Shown here piece by piece: positions 55,598 through 64,000 of a stretch of 64,000 nucleotides of DNA (positions are counted from its first letter, which is position 1; every line of letters starts with the position of its first letter). Made by a program: the position numbers and the translations under genes. This DNA is from Cryptomeria japonica (taxonomy: Eukaryota > Streptophyta > Pinopsida > Cupressales > Cupressaceae), in contig NC_081411.1 in assembly GCF_030272615.1 (NCBI RefSeq), positions 43,193,017 through 43,257,016 of the forward strand, written 5' to 3'. The notes below the pieces were generated by a model. The model was given only the letters and a program-made list of their open reading frames with translations. It was not told the DNA's origin and ran no database searches.

Positions 55598-57043
55598 TGT
55601 ATGCATGAAAAGCGGGTTGATAGAACTCAATATGTGGAAAACGGAGTCTAAGGAGCCTTGCTCACACACCCACAGGACTTCTTGGTGCAAGTTGTGGAGT
55701 CATAAAGTATGGATCAGCTTCTCAAGGTTGGTTCCATGGTTCTCTATCTCACAAGGTCCCTCAAACCAATTTCTTTGCTCTCAGATCACCGAGCAAAGTG
55801 GTTTAGGGATGACAAATGCAAGAACGAGGGATGCTTTTGTTGATTTTAAGATGAAATGCATCCTAAGTTATACATGATCCTATAAGTGCAATAAACTAAT
55901 TATAAGATGACAAAATTAGTAACAAGGCAATCCTAGCATGCTATATTAGTCTATGATTAAGCTAGATGATAAAGAAAATACTCTAAACATGCATATTTAG
56001 ATTAATTCCTATTGAAAAGAGAGGCTAAATGATGAGCACAAATGATATATTAAAGCTTGGATGGATTTTAGTATAAGTGTGATGCTAAAGACTTGGATGA
56101 TGAAAATGGAGGAATGAGAGCTCTATTTATAGCAAAAATAGGGCAATGGATGGTCAGGATTGAAAGAGTTAATCAAGGGCTGAGTTTGAAAGTTGGGAAT
56201 CTGTGTTTGCAATTTGCACCAATGAAATGGTGACAAATGTCAACATAAGACTGGGTTGAGAAGAGAGGTAGGAAGCATTAAATGCTTGAGAAGACCTTAT
56301 GGTTATCTTAGGGGGTAAGGGTTAAGGTTAAGTTAGGATTACCCATTGGATAAAGCTTTTACCCAAAGGATAAACTCTTGTGCAAAGGATTAAGGATAAC
56401 CATGGTCAAAGCAATAAATGCTTGATGAGACCCTTGGGTTACATGGAGGTTGAGTTTAGGGAAATTCTTTAATCATGCTAGAGGGTTGAGTTAACCATTA
56501 ATGGTTTGGGAGACTTTCAAAGTTAAGTGGTTGAAGCCTTTAAGGGTTTTCAAAGACTTTGAGGGTTTGAGAAGTGACTTCCCCTTGCTTAGGGATGTGA
56601 CAAAGTTTAGGAAATGGGTTAGGTTAATTTAGAAGTGATTAGAAGAGTCTAGAAGGGGTTAGGAAGGGGATTTAGGAGGCAAGTGGGAGATGTAGGATTT
56701 TGCAAGTGGATGAAGGGATAATAGGATTTAATTGAATAAAATGAATTTAATTCAATTTGATTGTAATTTAGGGAAATCAAATAAATTAGATTTATTCAAT
56801 TTAGGATAAACCATTTAATTAAATTTGAATTTAATTAAAAGTGGATAGAAAGGATTTAATTGAATAAAATGATTTATTCATTAAATGTCAAAAGAGGCCT
56901 AGTGAATTTAATTTAAATAAATTGAGAAATTTACTTAATTTAAATAGAGGAATGTGGGTGATTTAATTAAATTGGATTTAATTAAATAGAGAAATGAATA
57001 TAAAATATTCATTTAGGAATATGGTCATTTTTATACGTCTACA
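55598..57043 (-). repeat. 5' LTR of Ty3 element 2
   Basis: 1446 bp; aligns with 47156-48573 except for a 27-28-bp segment near 56917-56943 (aaataaattgagaaatttac and following) absent from the other LTR, and scattered substitutions. Confidence 0.95.
56123..56131 (-). promoter_or_regulatory. TATA box in 5' LTR of element 2
   Basis: TATAAATAG on the minus strand, conserved in both LTRs. Transcription would start about 30 bp further down the minus strand. Confidence 0.55.
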
Positions 57044-57048
57044 CCTAT
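57044..57048. repeat. Target-site duplication of Ty3 element 2, right
   Basis: cctat, matching 47151-47155. Confidence 0.92.
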
Positions 57049-57240
57049 TATGCCATAATAGGTTCTATTTATATGACTTGACGTATGCAAAAACATTTCA
57101 CATTATACTCAAGAGTCCCCTTAAGACCTGTATTATGCAGATCATATTAGGACCTATTACATGTGATATTAGGAGGTCTATTATGCAATAATAGGTCTTA
57201 AATACATGACATTATAGTCCACTTGTTATGACATAATTTT
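57044..57240. repeat. Dyad repeat array, right part
   Basis: Continuation of the array at 46500-47155: cctattatgccataatagg, a forward copy of the 36-bp motif at 57087-57125, and cctattacatgtgatattagg. Confidence 0.7.
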
Positions 57241-57336
57241 TAAACATCTTACTAAATATCTTAAAATTTGGTTTCAAATTAAACTTGGAATTTCGTTGCA
57301 TTAAAAATATTCTCTGTCATCTTAAATTATGTGCAG

Positions 57337-59181
57337 AACGGGCTCAAGAAGAAGGGAGTTCTGAAGCGGGAGTCGAGGAAAACGAACCTATTGAAGAACA
57401 CAATATAGTTGATGAACATAGGGAGGAGCTTGCCCAAGTTGAACCAATGGAGGTTGAAGGAGAGGGGTTAGGCTCCTTACCTCCTACCATTGGTATGGAT
57501 GAGCATATTGTGGATCTATCTAAACAAGTGAAGAGAAATCTTTCTTATAAAAATTTAGATCATTTACTTGAAATGGATGTGGATGGTTTGAAACGTCTCA
57601 GTGAAGAACCTAGACATACTAAAAGGAGGTCAATGAATAAAAGTGCAAAAGAAATAATGTCTCATTTCTACAATCTTGATACTACACTAGAGAAAGCTCA
57701 ATTGTTATCAATTGTACTTACTCGTAAAGACTTAATAGATCCATTGAAATTGTTGGGTATAGATACAACAAGTCAAAAGAGGAAAACTTCTCAGCTACAA
57801 AAATCTATTGTTGATAATGTTAAGCAAGGTTTTGTGAACATTGGTAAAAAAATTCGAACAGTAGATAAGACCATTTCAAGAAGAGTGATGTTGACATCTT
57901 TAGTAAATGAAAGATTGCCTCAAAAAAGACAAATCTCTTCATTGTTATTTGAGTTTGGTTTTAGTAGAAGGACAATATCAAAATATGTTAAAAGGAGAAA
58001 GAGTTTGGATGATATTGCCTCAGAAGGGAATTGGGCAATTATGTGTAGAGCTCCTTGTTCTAATAGAATTGAAGATGTTGTTAGGAACTTCGTGACAAGT
58101 TTTTGGAATGATAATACTCATCCTTCATCAAACAATAGAGATGTTATCAAGCAAAGGATTGGCCTTGATCTTTATGATCTCCATGTCAAACATTGGATCT
58201 AGACACAACAAAACATTAATTGTATGTGTTGTTTACTAAAACAAACCCTCATATAAAGATTGCACAAACCATGTTTGAATGGTTAAGGCCATATTATGTG
58301 AAGGTAAACAAAGTTTTCAAAAGTTGTTGTTGTCGTTATCACATCGAATTTGATTTGTACTATCAGGTGTTTCAAAAGATTAGAGAAGATAGTGATGGTT
58401 ATGAAAAAGATCCTTCTAAATGAACAAGTCAATTCATAGCATCCATCTTATGTGATAAATCAAATGATAATGCAACCGGTCAAATAAATTGCATAAAAAA
58501 AAATCGTGGAACATATGGGGACTTGGCTAAATTGCCTTTGAGAGATGAAGATACTGACATGAGGAAGATGGTAAATTGCAAGAGTTACAAGTACAAAAAA
58601 TTTGAAACAAAATTTGGAAAGGAATCTACAAGGTTAGATTATGTAGAAGAGGAAATGCCTATTGGAACATTTATGGAAAATTTCCGTAAGTTGAAAAAAC
58701 CATACATATGCCATGGTTTTTTTTCCAAGTGGCAAGAAGAACAATTGAAAATATTACGAGACACTTTCCCACTTGGAACTATTCTATCCGTAGTGGACTT
58801 CGCAGAAAATTACTCTTTTGCACATCAAAAAGAGATTCAATCAGAGTATTACTTTTCAAAGCAAATCACTATTTTGGTGCATGTGTGTTATCAATATGCA
58901 TAGACGGATTTGGATGGTGTTGATAGTACACTTTTAAAGTCATGCCATTAAGAAAGACTACCACTTCTATATCAGTGATGATAAGGAGTATGACACACTT
59001 TTTGTACAACATTGCTTTAAGAAGTTTTTTGAATATTTGAAAGAGAGAAGCATAACAATAGTTAAACATTTTGTCTGGTTTGAATGGTGTAAGAAACACT
59101 TTGAGCAACCTAATTATACTGGTGAATCATCATCGAGAACATACAAACCCATTCCATATAGAGTTTTTTCAAAGATAACCG
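57337..59181 (+). pseudogene. Transposase-like (DFAENY-motif) gene, inferred exon 2
   Basis: Open from the acceptor to the stop at 58200 (about 290 codons). An acidic N-terminal part is followed by RHTKRRSMNKSAKEIMSHFY, a Lys/Arg-rich helix region (RLPQKRQISSLLFEFGFSRR) and KHWI. After a frame change it continues WLRPYYVKVNKVFKSCCCRY, a TGA at 58421, KPYICHGFFSKWQEEQLKIL, SVVDFAENYSFAHQKEIQSE and ITILVHVCYQ. Another frame change gives DYHFYISDDKEYDTLFVQHC. The Asp-Phe-Ala-Glu-Asn-Tyr block and the Ile-Ser-Asp-Asp block recall uncharacterised transposase-like proteins of animals, oomycetes and non-flowering plants (from memory). A downstream Ser-Asp-Gly-Cys block expected in that family reads VWFEWCKKHFEQ here. 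At least three stops and two frameshifts. Confidence 0.6.
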
Positions 59182-59282
59182 GTACGTGTTCTCTTTTAGT
59201 GTTTTATTTAAAAAAAAAAAAATGTTCCTAGTTCAAATGTTTTAATTTAACAACTTGATCTATATGTATGTTCATTTTGTAG
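59182..59282 (+). other. Inferred intron 2
   Basis: gtacgt donor and ttttgtag acceptor; joining makes Thr-Asp-Val-Asp-Arg with the frame maintained. It contains an A run of about 14. Confidence 0.6.
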
Positions 59283-59587
59283 ATGTGGATAGAATATCAA
59301 TGCATGGATGCAAGAGCATGGAGAGGATAAGATCTTTGCATTGTGTCATGAGTACAAATAATCGCCCATGGACATTATACACTAGGGATTATTCGTGTTT
59401 TTGTTCTAATTGCATTTTGGAAAACTATGTTGATTGCAAGAACCAAGAGTTTGGATATGTTAGTGACTGGAAATTGGTGCCACTAGATGTTTCTGACACA
59501 TACGAGAATTCAAATGAGGACGAAATCTTTGAAACCGTTCCTTTGATTTCTGGTGATTATGATTCTTTCAATGCAATTAGTGGACAG
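59283..59587 (+). pseudogene. Transposase-like gene, inferred exon 3
   Basis: Reads DVDRISMHGCKSMERIRSLH, CVMSTNNRPWTLYTRDYSCF, CSNCILENYVDCKNQEFGYV and SDWKLVPLDVSDTYENSN without a stop. The paired Cys residues (CFCSNC…C) suggest a zinc-binding C-terminal domain. Phase 0 at the 3' end (CAG before gttagt). It is the best preserved part of the gene. Confidence 0.6.
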
Positions 59588-59731
59588 GTTAGTTATGGTT
59601 TTTTGTATATATGTACATGTATGTATGTGCCTTACAATTTATATTTTAATTTTAATTTAACTCTAGTCGGATTTGATGTGCATGTGTCTAGAGATCTATA
59701 TTTAATATTTAAATAAATTCTACTTTTGCAG
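59588..59731 (+). other. Inferred intron 3
   Basis: gttagt donor and ttttgcag acceptor, 144 bp, phase 0. Confidence 0.55.
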
Positions 59732-59899
59732 GGTCTATTGGAAATCCAGACGACTCTCCCTCAGATGGTCGCTTTGTTCATGGCCGACATGATGCATGTT
59801 GATTTGCTGGACTTTATATCTCATTTGTTTATCTTTTTATCTATACATCTACATTTTAGACTTTCATATTATATATATTCATGCATGTATGAAGTTTAG
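59732..59899 (+). pseudogene. Transposase-like gene, inferred exon 4
   Basis: GLLEIQTTLPQMVALFMADM then MHVDLLDFISHLFIF, ending at TAG 59897-59899. Only the first 30 or so residues look protein-like; the rest is AT-driven and may lie beyond the true end. Low confidence in the exact terminus. Confidence 0.4.
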
Positions 59900-59907
59900 A
59901 CTAGATT

Positions 59908-60240
59908 ATACTTTATACAATTTGTGTTTGATCAGATTATATATTTCATGCATGTATGTTAGATTATATGTACTTTATACAATTTGTGTTTGATGGACCA
60001 GATTATATATATCATGTGCATGCATGGTTAGATTAAATACTTTATATATGTATAGTTTGTGCATTTGATCCTGGATTAAATATATCGCATCATCTGTATT
60101 CAGATAATTATATATATGATTGAATGCACACATGTTAGATTACTTATACACTTTAAATATATATGATTGAATGCACATGTTCTCTAAAACTTTCAAATTT
60201 ATATATATCTATGACTGAATTTACATGTACATGTAGATAG
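59908..60240. repeat. Degenerate tandem repeat, about 63-bp unit
   Basis: Units with tttatacaatttgtgtttgat followed by agattatatat and catgcatg(t)atgttagatta at about 59912, 59972 and 60035, with weaker copies to 60240. Confidence 0.65.
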
Positions 60241-60817
60241 ATTAAAAAAAGATTGATATGTTTATAATTTAAATTTTAAATTTTAAATTTTACTACAAGT
60301 AACATGTATATAGTAGATATGCATTAATTTAAAAGAATTTGTGAACAATATATATCCACTCCATTGTGCAAGCCATGAACAATATAAAAATCACACTTGT
60401 TCATATAAAATGAACAAACTAAAGTTAATGAACATATTCAATAATTTAAATTCTAGACATGTACTTCTAGGTGTATATATATATATAAGGATTAGTCCAG
60501 GATCAATTTAAATGATACAAATTAACTTAGAACTATTATTTATTAAATGATCTATATATAGATTTATCGTACATTACAACATATACATGTCTTGTAAAAA
60601 TTTAAACGCACGTGTATGTACATACCTATGTATCAAGAGTAGGTTGTATAGTTTGATCATGTCTCATGGTCATATCAATCACATCACTTGTGCCTGCATA
60701 TCTCTCTTTGGTTGTACGTATGACTAAGGAGTGTAAGGGGCTAACTAGATGACTAGGCATTGTGCATGAAGTGTCTGACTATAGTAGCATATCCATAAAC
60801 TCAATATGGTTCAAACC
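60241..60817. other. AT-rich spacer, no gene seen
   Basis: Nothing recognisable; short ta and atg(t)a words only. Confidence 0.55.
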
Positions 60818-62076
60818 TCATAGCTGCTCCTCAAATGAATCCAAGCCCTCGTCTGTGATATGGACCTGATCAGCTCGTATCTCCTCCTCTACAGTAATAG
60901 AGTGATTTGTAGGTGGGTCAGTGCCCGGAGCATGCGTAGAGTGATGAGAATGCTATGACTGCCTTGGGGTATGCGTTGATGCAGTGGTGGCCTGCCCGTC
61001 TTTGAGAATCTCCTCTCTAACAGTAGCCAATGGTATCCCAAGTCAAGATGAAATAAAATGGTAAGAAAGTTGCAGGTCCTCGACTAAATACTGCGACATC
61101 TATACATGTCTACTACCTTCGACTATAGCTGCTACCTCATATGGGGATGGGAGGCCAATAGTAATATACCGATCATCTGAATCTAAAGCCACCCCATGAC
61201 TAGAAGATGCATGATCTGTGGATGATCTCGAATGTGATCGGCTCGTCATATATCTGTCCAGCCTGTTAGATGATATGGTGGTTGTTGTTGATGCAATCTG
61301 TCCAACCCTATCAATTGCTTCTCTCTGAGAAGCAATCACAACGTGATCTGCTATGGGGGCGACGACTGGGACTACTGCCAGAAATCTCTGGCCAACAAGG
61401 TCCCTGTGTCTAGGCGGAGCTCTATCACACCTACGATATGCATCTCTATCAGCAATCCTACCCCTCCCCTGTCCATAATATGTTGGAATATCAAGGTAGT
61501 TTGGTTTCATCTAACAATGAACCTCAACAAATACCTGTTGTGCAAAGTATAATGGTATCTGGTCATTATTAGGATAACGATCATGGGTAGCTAAGAAGCG
61601 TGGGTAAATCAATGATGCAACCCGTGGGTCGATACATCTCGTGACCTGATATCCTCTCACCTTACTCTTCACCTGATGCTATGGAAAGCATCTATCCTTG
61701 ATTGTCTCCTTAGAGACCACCCTCACCACATTAGCAAAAGAATCAGGACCCCTCACCTCACTCCTCAACTGTCTATAATATCCTCTATAACCTCAGGTGA
61801 GAATAAGGTGTGAGAAACTAAGTGGTCCCTCAATGTCTGCAAACTATAAAAAATGGATGTGCATGTACTCTTGTACACACCATCAATACAGGGGTCATCT
61901 AATATGACCCTCAACTTATGCAACTCATGATCACTGTATTGGAAAATGGTAGCAATGTCGAGAAATGGGGGATCCTGGTGTGGAGGATCTATATCATCAA
62001 TGTGTGGCTCCTGATCAGGAGCTTGTGCAGGTGGATCTTGATCAAGAGCCTATGAAGGTATATCCTAGGACGCCAT
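60818..62076 (-). pseudogene. Unrecognised decayed ORF converging on the transposase-like gene
   Basis: Minus-strand ATG at 62076 (MAS, stop, DIPS, stop, ALDQDPPAQAPDQEP) followed by HIDDIDPPHQDPPFLDIATI, FQYSDHELHKLRVILDDPCI and DGVYKSTCTSIFYSLQTLRD. A frame change near 61770 then leads to DSFANVVRVVSKETIKDRCF, IDPRVASLIYPRFLATHDRY and an Arg/Asp/Ser-rich open segment (61510-61100) with HSRSSTDHASSSHGVALDSD. The end is acidic (DQVHITDEGLDSFEEQL, stop at 60818). Stops are mainly TAG where CAG would fit. About 415 codons in all. I do not recognise the family. The less AT-rich composition and long near-open frame suggest a former gene, possibly a second transposon protein. Confidence 0.55.
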
Positions 62077-62173
62077 CTATCTAGGTATGTCATAAAGTTA
62101 AAATAAATATGTAAGCACACACACACATGAAGTGCATTCAATTTAAAACGTTAAAAATGAAAATCAGTTAAAT

Positions 62174-62346
62174 TCTAGAGAGAGAGAGAGATCATTTTCA
62201 TGACACACAGAGAGAGATAACATTAATTTCAGAGAGAGAGAGGGATAACATATATTTCAAAGAGAGAGAGAAAGAGAGAGAGATAACATTAATTTAGAGA
62301 GAGATAACATAATTAATTTTAGAGAGAGAGATAACATAATTAATTT

Positions 62347-62394
<48 letters not shown>

Positions 62395-62399
62395 ATTAA
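62174..62399. repeat. GA microsatellite/minisatellite
   Basis: Six or so units of (ga)n followed by gataacattaatttc, ending in a pure GA run of about 42 bp (62351-62392). Confidence 0.9.
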
Positions 62400-62440
62400 A
62401 GATATATACAAACAACTTTACTAAATTAAAACATATATAT

Positions 62441-62459
62441 AAGTGTGTGTGTGTGTGTT
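62441..62459. repeat. GT microsatellite
   Basis: About nine GT units. Confidence 0.9.
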
Positions 62460-62754
62460 TATTTATTTATCATTTAAATCTTGAATACATAAAAAATTCA
62501 AGAACATGATATATAATTTTTATAAGTCAATAACAAAAAAAAATTAGACCTATATTTTATTGTAACGTATAAATATTTTTGTGTATATCAAAATTAATTT
62601 TTTTGTTCACTAAAACATGGGCATTGATCTACAAAATGGATTGTAACTTCTCTAAATTTTTTGACATTATTTGTTATTGAACTCCATGTCTCAAAAAAAT
62701 AGAGGTCATTGTATTTTTGTAATGGGCATATGATTATAAAATTATTAAATCTGT

Positions 62755-64000
62755 AATATGTGATCCTAAGGGGAATGTTGTATGTACACTAGGATGTTAT
62801 GAGGGGTCATGCATGAGTTCTAACACATGTGTGACCCCTTGGGACCACATATTCAACTCCTTAGGACACTGTACATGTGATCTTAAGAGATCATATGTCG
62901 TAGACACTAGGATGTTATAAGAGGTCATACATACATACAATGAACTAGAACACACATGCATGACCCCTTCTAGGACACTATGTGATCCTAAGGCACGTAC
63001 ATGTTGTATACAATAGGATGTTATAAGGGGCCATATGTGGTCCTAAGGGGTCACACATGTGTTAACGCATGCGTGACCCCTTAGGACCACATATGACCCC
63101 TTAGGACACTATGTGATGGACTAAGGGGTATGTCGTTCACACTAGGATTTTATAAGGGGTCATATGCAGTCCTAAGGGGTCACACATGTGTGTTAGAACA
63201 CATGTGTGACCCCTTAGGACCACATGTGACCCCTTAGGACACTATGTGATCCTAAGGGGAATGTCGTATGTACACTAGGATGTTATAAGGGGTCATATGT
63301 GGTCCTAAGGGGTCACACATCTGTTAATGCACGTGTGACCCCTTAGGACCACATATGACGCCTTAGGACACTATGTGATGGACTAAGGGGTATGTTGTTC
63401 ACACTAGGATTTTATAAGGGGTCATATGCAGTTCTAAGGGGTCACACATGTGTTAGAACACATGCGTCACCCCTTAGGACTAGTGCCACATGACCCCTTA
63501 GGATTATAATGTCATATGTACACTTGCACGTTATAAGGGGTCATATGTGGTCCTAAGGGGTCACACATGTGTTAGAACACATGCGTGACCCCTTAGGACA
63601 CTGTACATGTGATCTTAAGGGATCGTATGTCGTAGACACTAGGATATTATAAGGGGTCATATGTCCAATCCTAAGGGGTCACACATACATATAGTGTTGG
63701 AACACGCATGCATGACCCCTTATGACCGCATATGACCCCATCTAGGACACTATGTGATCCTAAGGGGTACATGTTGTATACAATAGGATGTCATAAGGGG
63801 TCATATGTGGTCCTAATGGGTCACACATGTGTTAATGCATGTGTGACCCCTTAGGACACTATGTGATGGACTAAGGGGCATGTTGTTCACACTAGGATTT
63901 TATAAGGGGTCATATGCGGTTCTAAGGGGTCACGCATGTGTTAGAACACATGCGTGACCCCTTAGGCCTACATATGACCCCTTAGGACACTATGTGATCC
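62755..64000. repeat. Satellite with dyad units of about 115-136 bp, alternating types
   Basis: At least nine units. Landmarks actatgtgat(c) fall near 62969, 63106, 63239, 63368, 63747, 63862 and 63986. Each unit contains inverted halves: cctaaggggtcacacatgtg followed by cacatg(c/t)gtgacccctta. Two unit types alternate, one with gtgatcctaagggg…gtacactaggatgtt and one with gtgatggactaagggg…ttcacactaggatttt, giving a dimer of about 265 bp. The array runs off the right end of the window. Confidence 0.9.

Larger units (their letters stand above)
47156..57043 (-). mobile_element. Ty3/gypsy element 2, pol-less, 9.9 kb
   Basis: Minus orientation. The 5' LTR is 55598-57043 and the 3' LTR is 47156-48573; they start TG and end CA and are flanked by cctat. 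The primer site is at 55593-55575 and the polypurine tract at 48587-48574. Inside are a long leader, a decayed gag (about 52490-50977) and, on the opposite strand, a spliced plant-mobile-domain gene (48977-50976). There is no protease, RT, RNase H or integrase: gag runs straight into the reverse complement of the PMD gene. It is a deletion derivative that must have been mobilised in trans. The LTRs are similar, differing by a 27-28-bp indel and scattered substitutions, so it looks younger than element 1. Confidence 0.93.
45394..57336 (+). other. Inferred 11.9-kb intron 1 with nested repeats
   Basis: Bounded by gtattt and gtgcag in matching phase. It contains an old Ty3 leader fragment (45861-46445), a dyad-repeat array (46500-47155 and 57044-57240) and Ty3 element 2 (47156-57043), which accounts for most of its length. 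Without the LTR element it would be about 2.05 kb. TE-inflated introns are typical of gymnosperms. Confidence 0.5.

Noticed and set aside
47115-55877. Repeated 70-100-codon open frame at both ends of element 2 (TEEPCSHTHRTSW-like)
   Set aside because: Occurs in both LTRs because the LTRs are repeats, has no protein motif and is on the antisense strand of the LTR.
62755-64000. Regularly spaced repeats suggesting a CRISPR-like array
   Set aside because: Whole units are repeated with no unique spacers, units are dyadic and the DNA is a plant repeat region; this is a satellite.

Overview
This window looks like nuclear DNA of a large, repeat-rich plant genome, most likely a gymnosperm. The reasons are plant L1-type LINEs with an RNase H tail, Ty3/gypsy elements of the Tat/Ogre type (second RNase H, antisense plant-mobile-domain ORF), nested old insertions, a very long intron and AT-rich spacers. 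I found no intact host gene, rRNA or tRNA. Almost everything recognisable is a transposable element or its debris, and all long reading frames carry stops or frameshifts. The species assignment is inference.

Layout: (1) 1-7200, a decayed minus-strand TE reading frame split by a complete plus-strand LINE (661-6954) with a 15-bp target duplication. (2) 7950-27296, a tandem pair of about 0.95-kb terminal-inverted-repeat elements; the first is split by a complete 17.4-kb Ty3/gypsy element (8119-25540, TSD attac) with gag, protease, RT, two RNase H domains, integrase and, on the opposite strand, a spliced plant-mobile-domain gene. (3) 27781-31480, a probable LTR relic and AT-rich spacer. (4) 31497-39887, a minus-strand LINE (16-bp TSD) interrupted by a 1990-bp element (36736-38725, TSD tagag) that combines a tRNA-iMet-like primer site with 69-bp terminal INVERTED repeats. 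(5) 39904-45250, spacer with a decayed LINE fragment, a compound microsatellite and short tandem repeats. (6) 45261-59899, a plus-strand pseudogene of a transposase-like protein family carrying a DFAENY motif, with four inferred exons. Its first intron is 11.9 kb and holds an old Ty3 leader fragment, a dyad-repeat array and a complete 9.9-kb minus-strand Ty3 element (47156-57043, TSD cctat) that has lost its whole pol region. (7) 60818-62076, an unrecognised decayed ORF converging on that pseudogene. (8) 62174-64000, GA/GT microsatellites and a satellite of about 125-bp units with internal dyads, running off the right end.

The most interesting signal is shared by the two Ty3 elements. Each carries an antisense gene with its own TATA-like box about 80 bp before an ATG, a 25-26-codon first exon ending Tyr-Gly-Pro-Leu at a GT donor, an intron with GC-rich repeated motifs, and a plant-mobile-domain exon. 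The shorter element kept gag and this antisense gene but lost protease, RT, RNase H and integrase. Stop codons across the window are mostly those expected from C-to-T change at CAG, CAA, CGA or TGG, which fits long-term cytosine methylation of the repeats.
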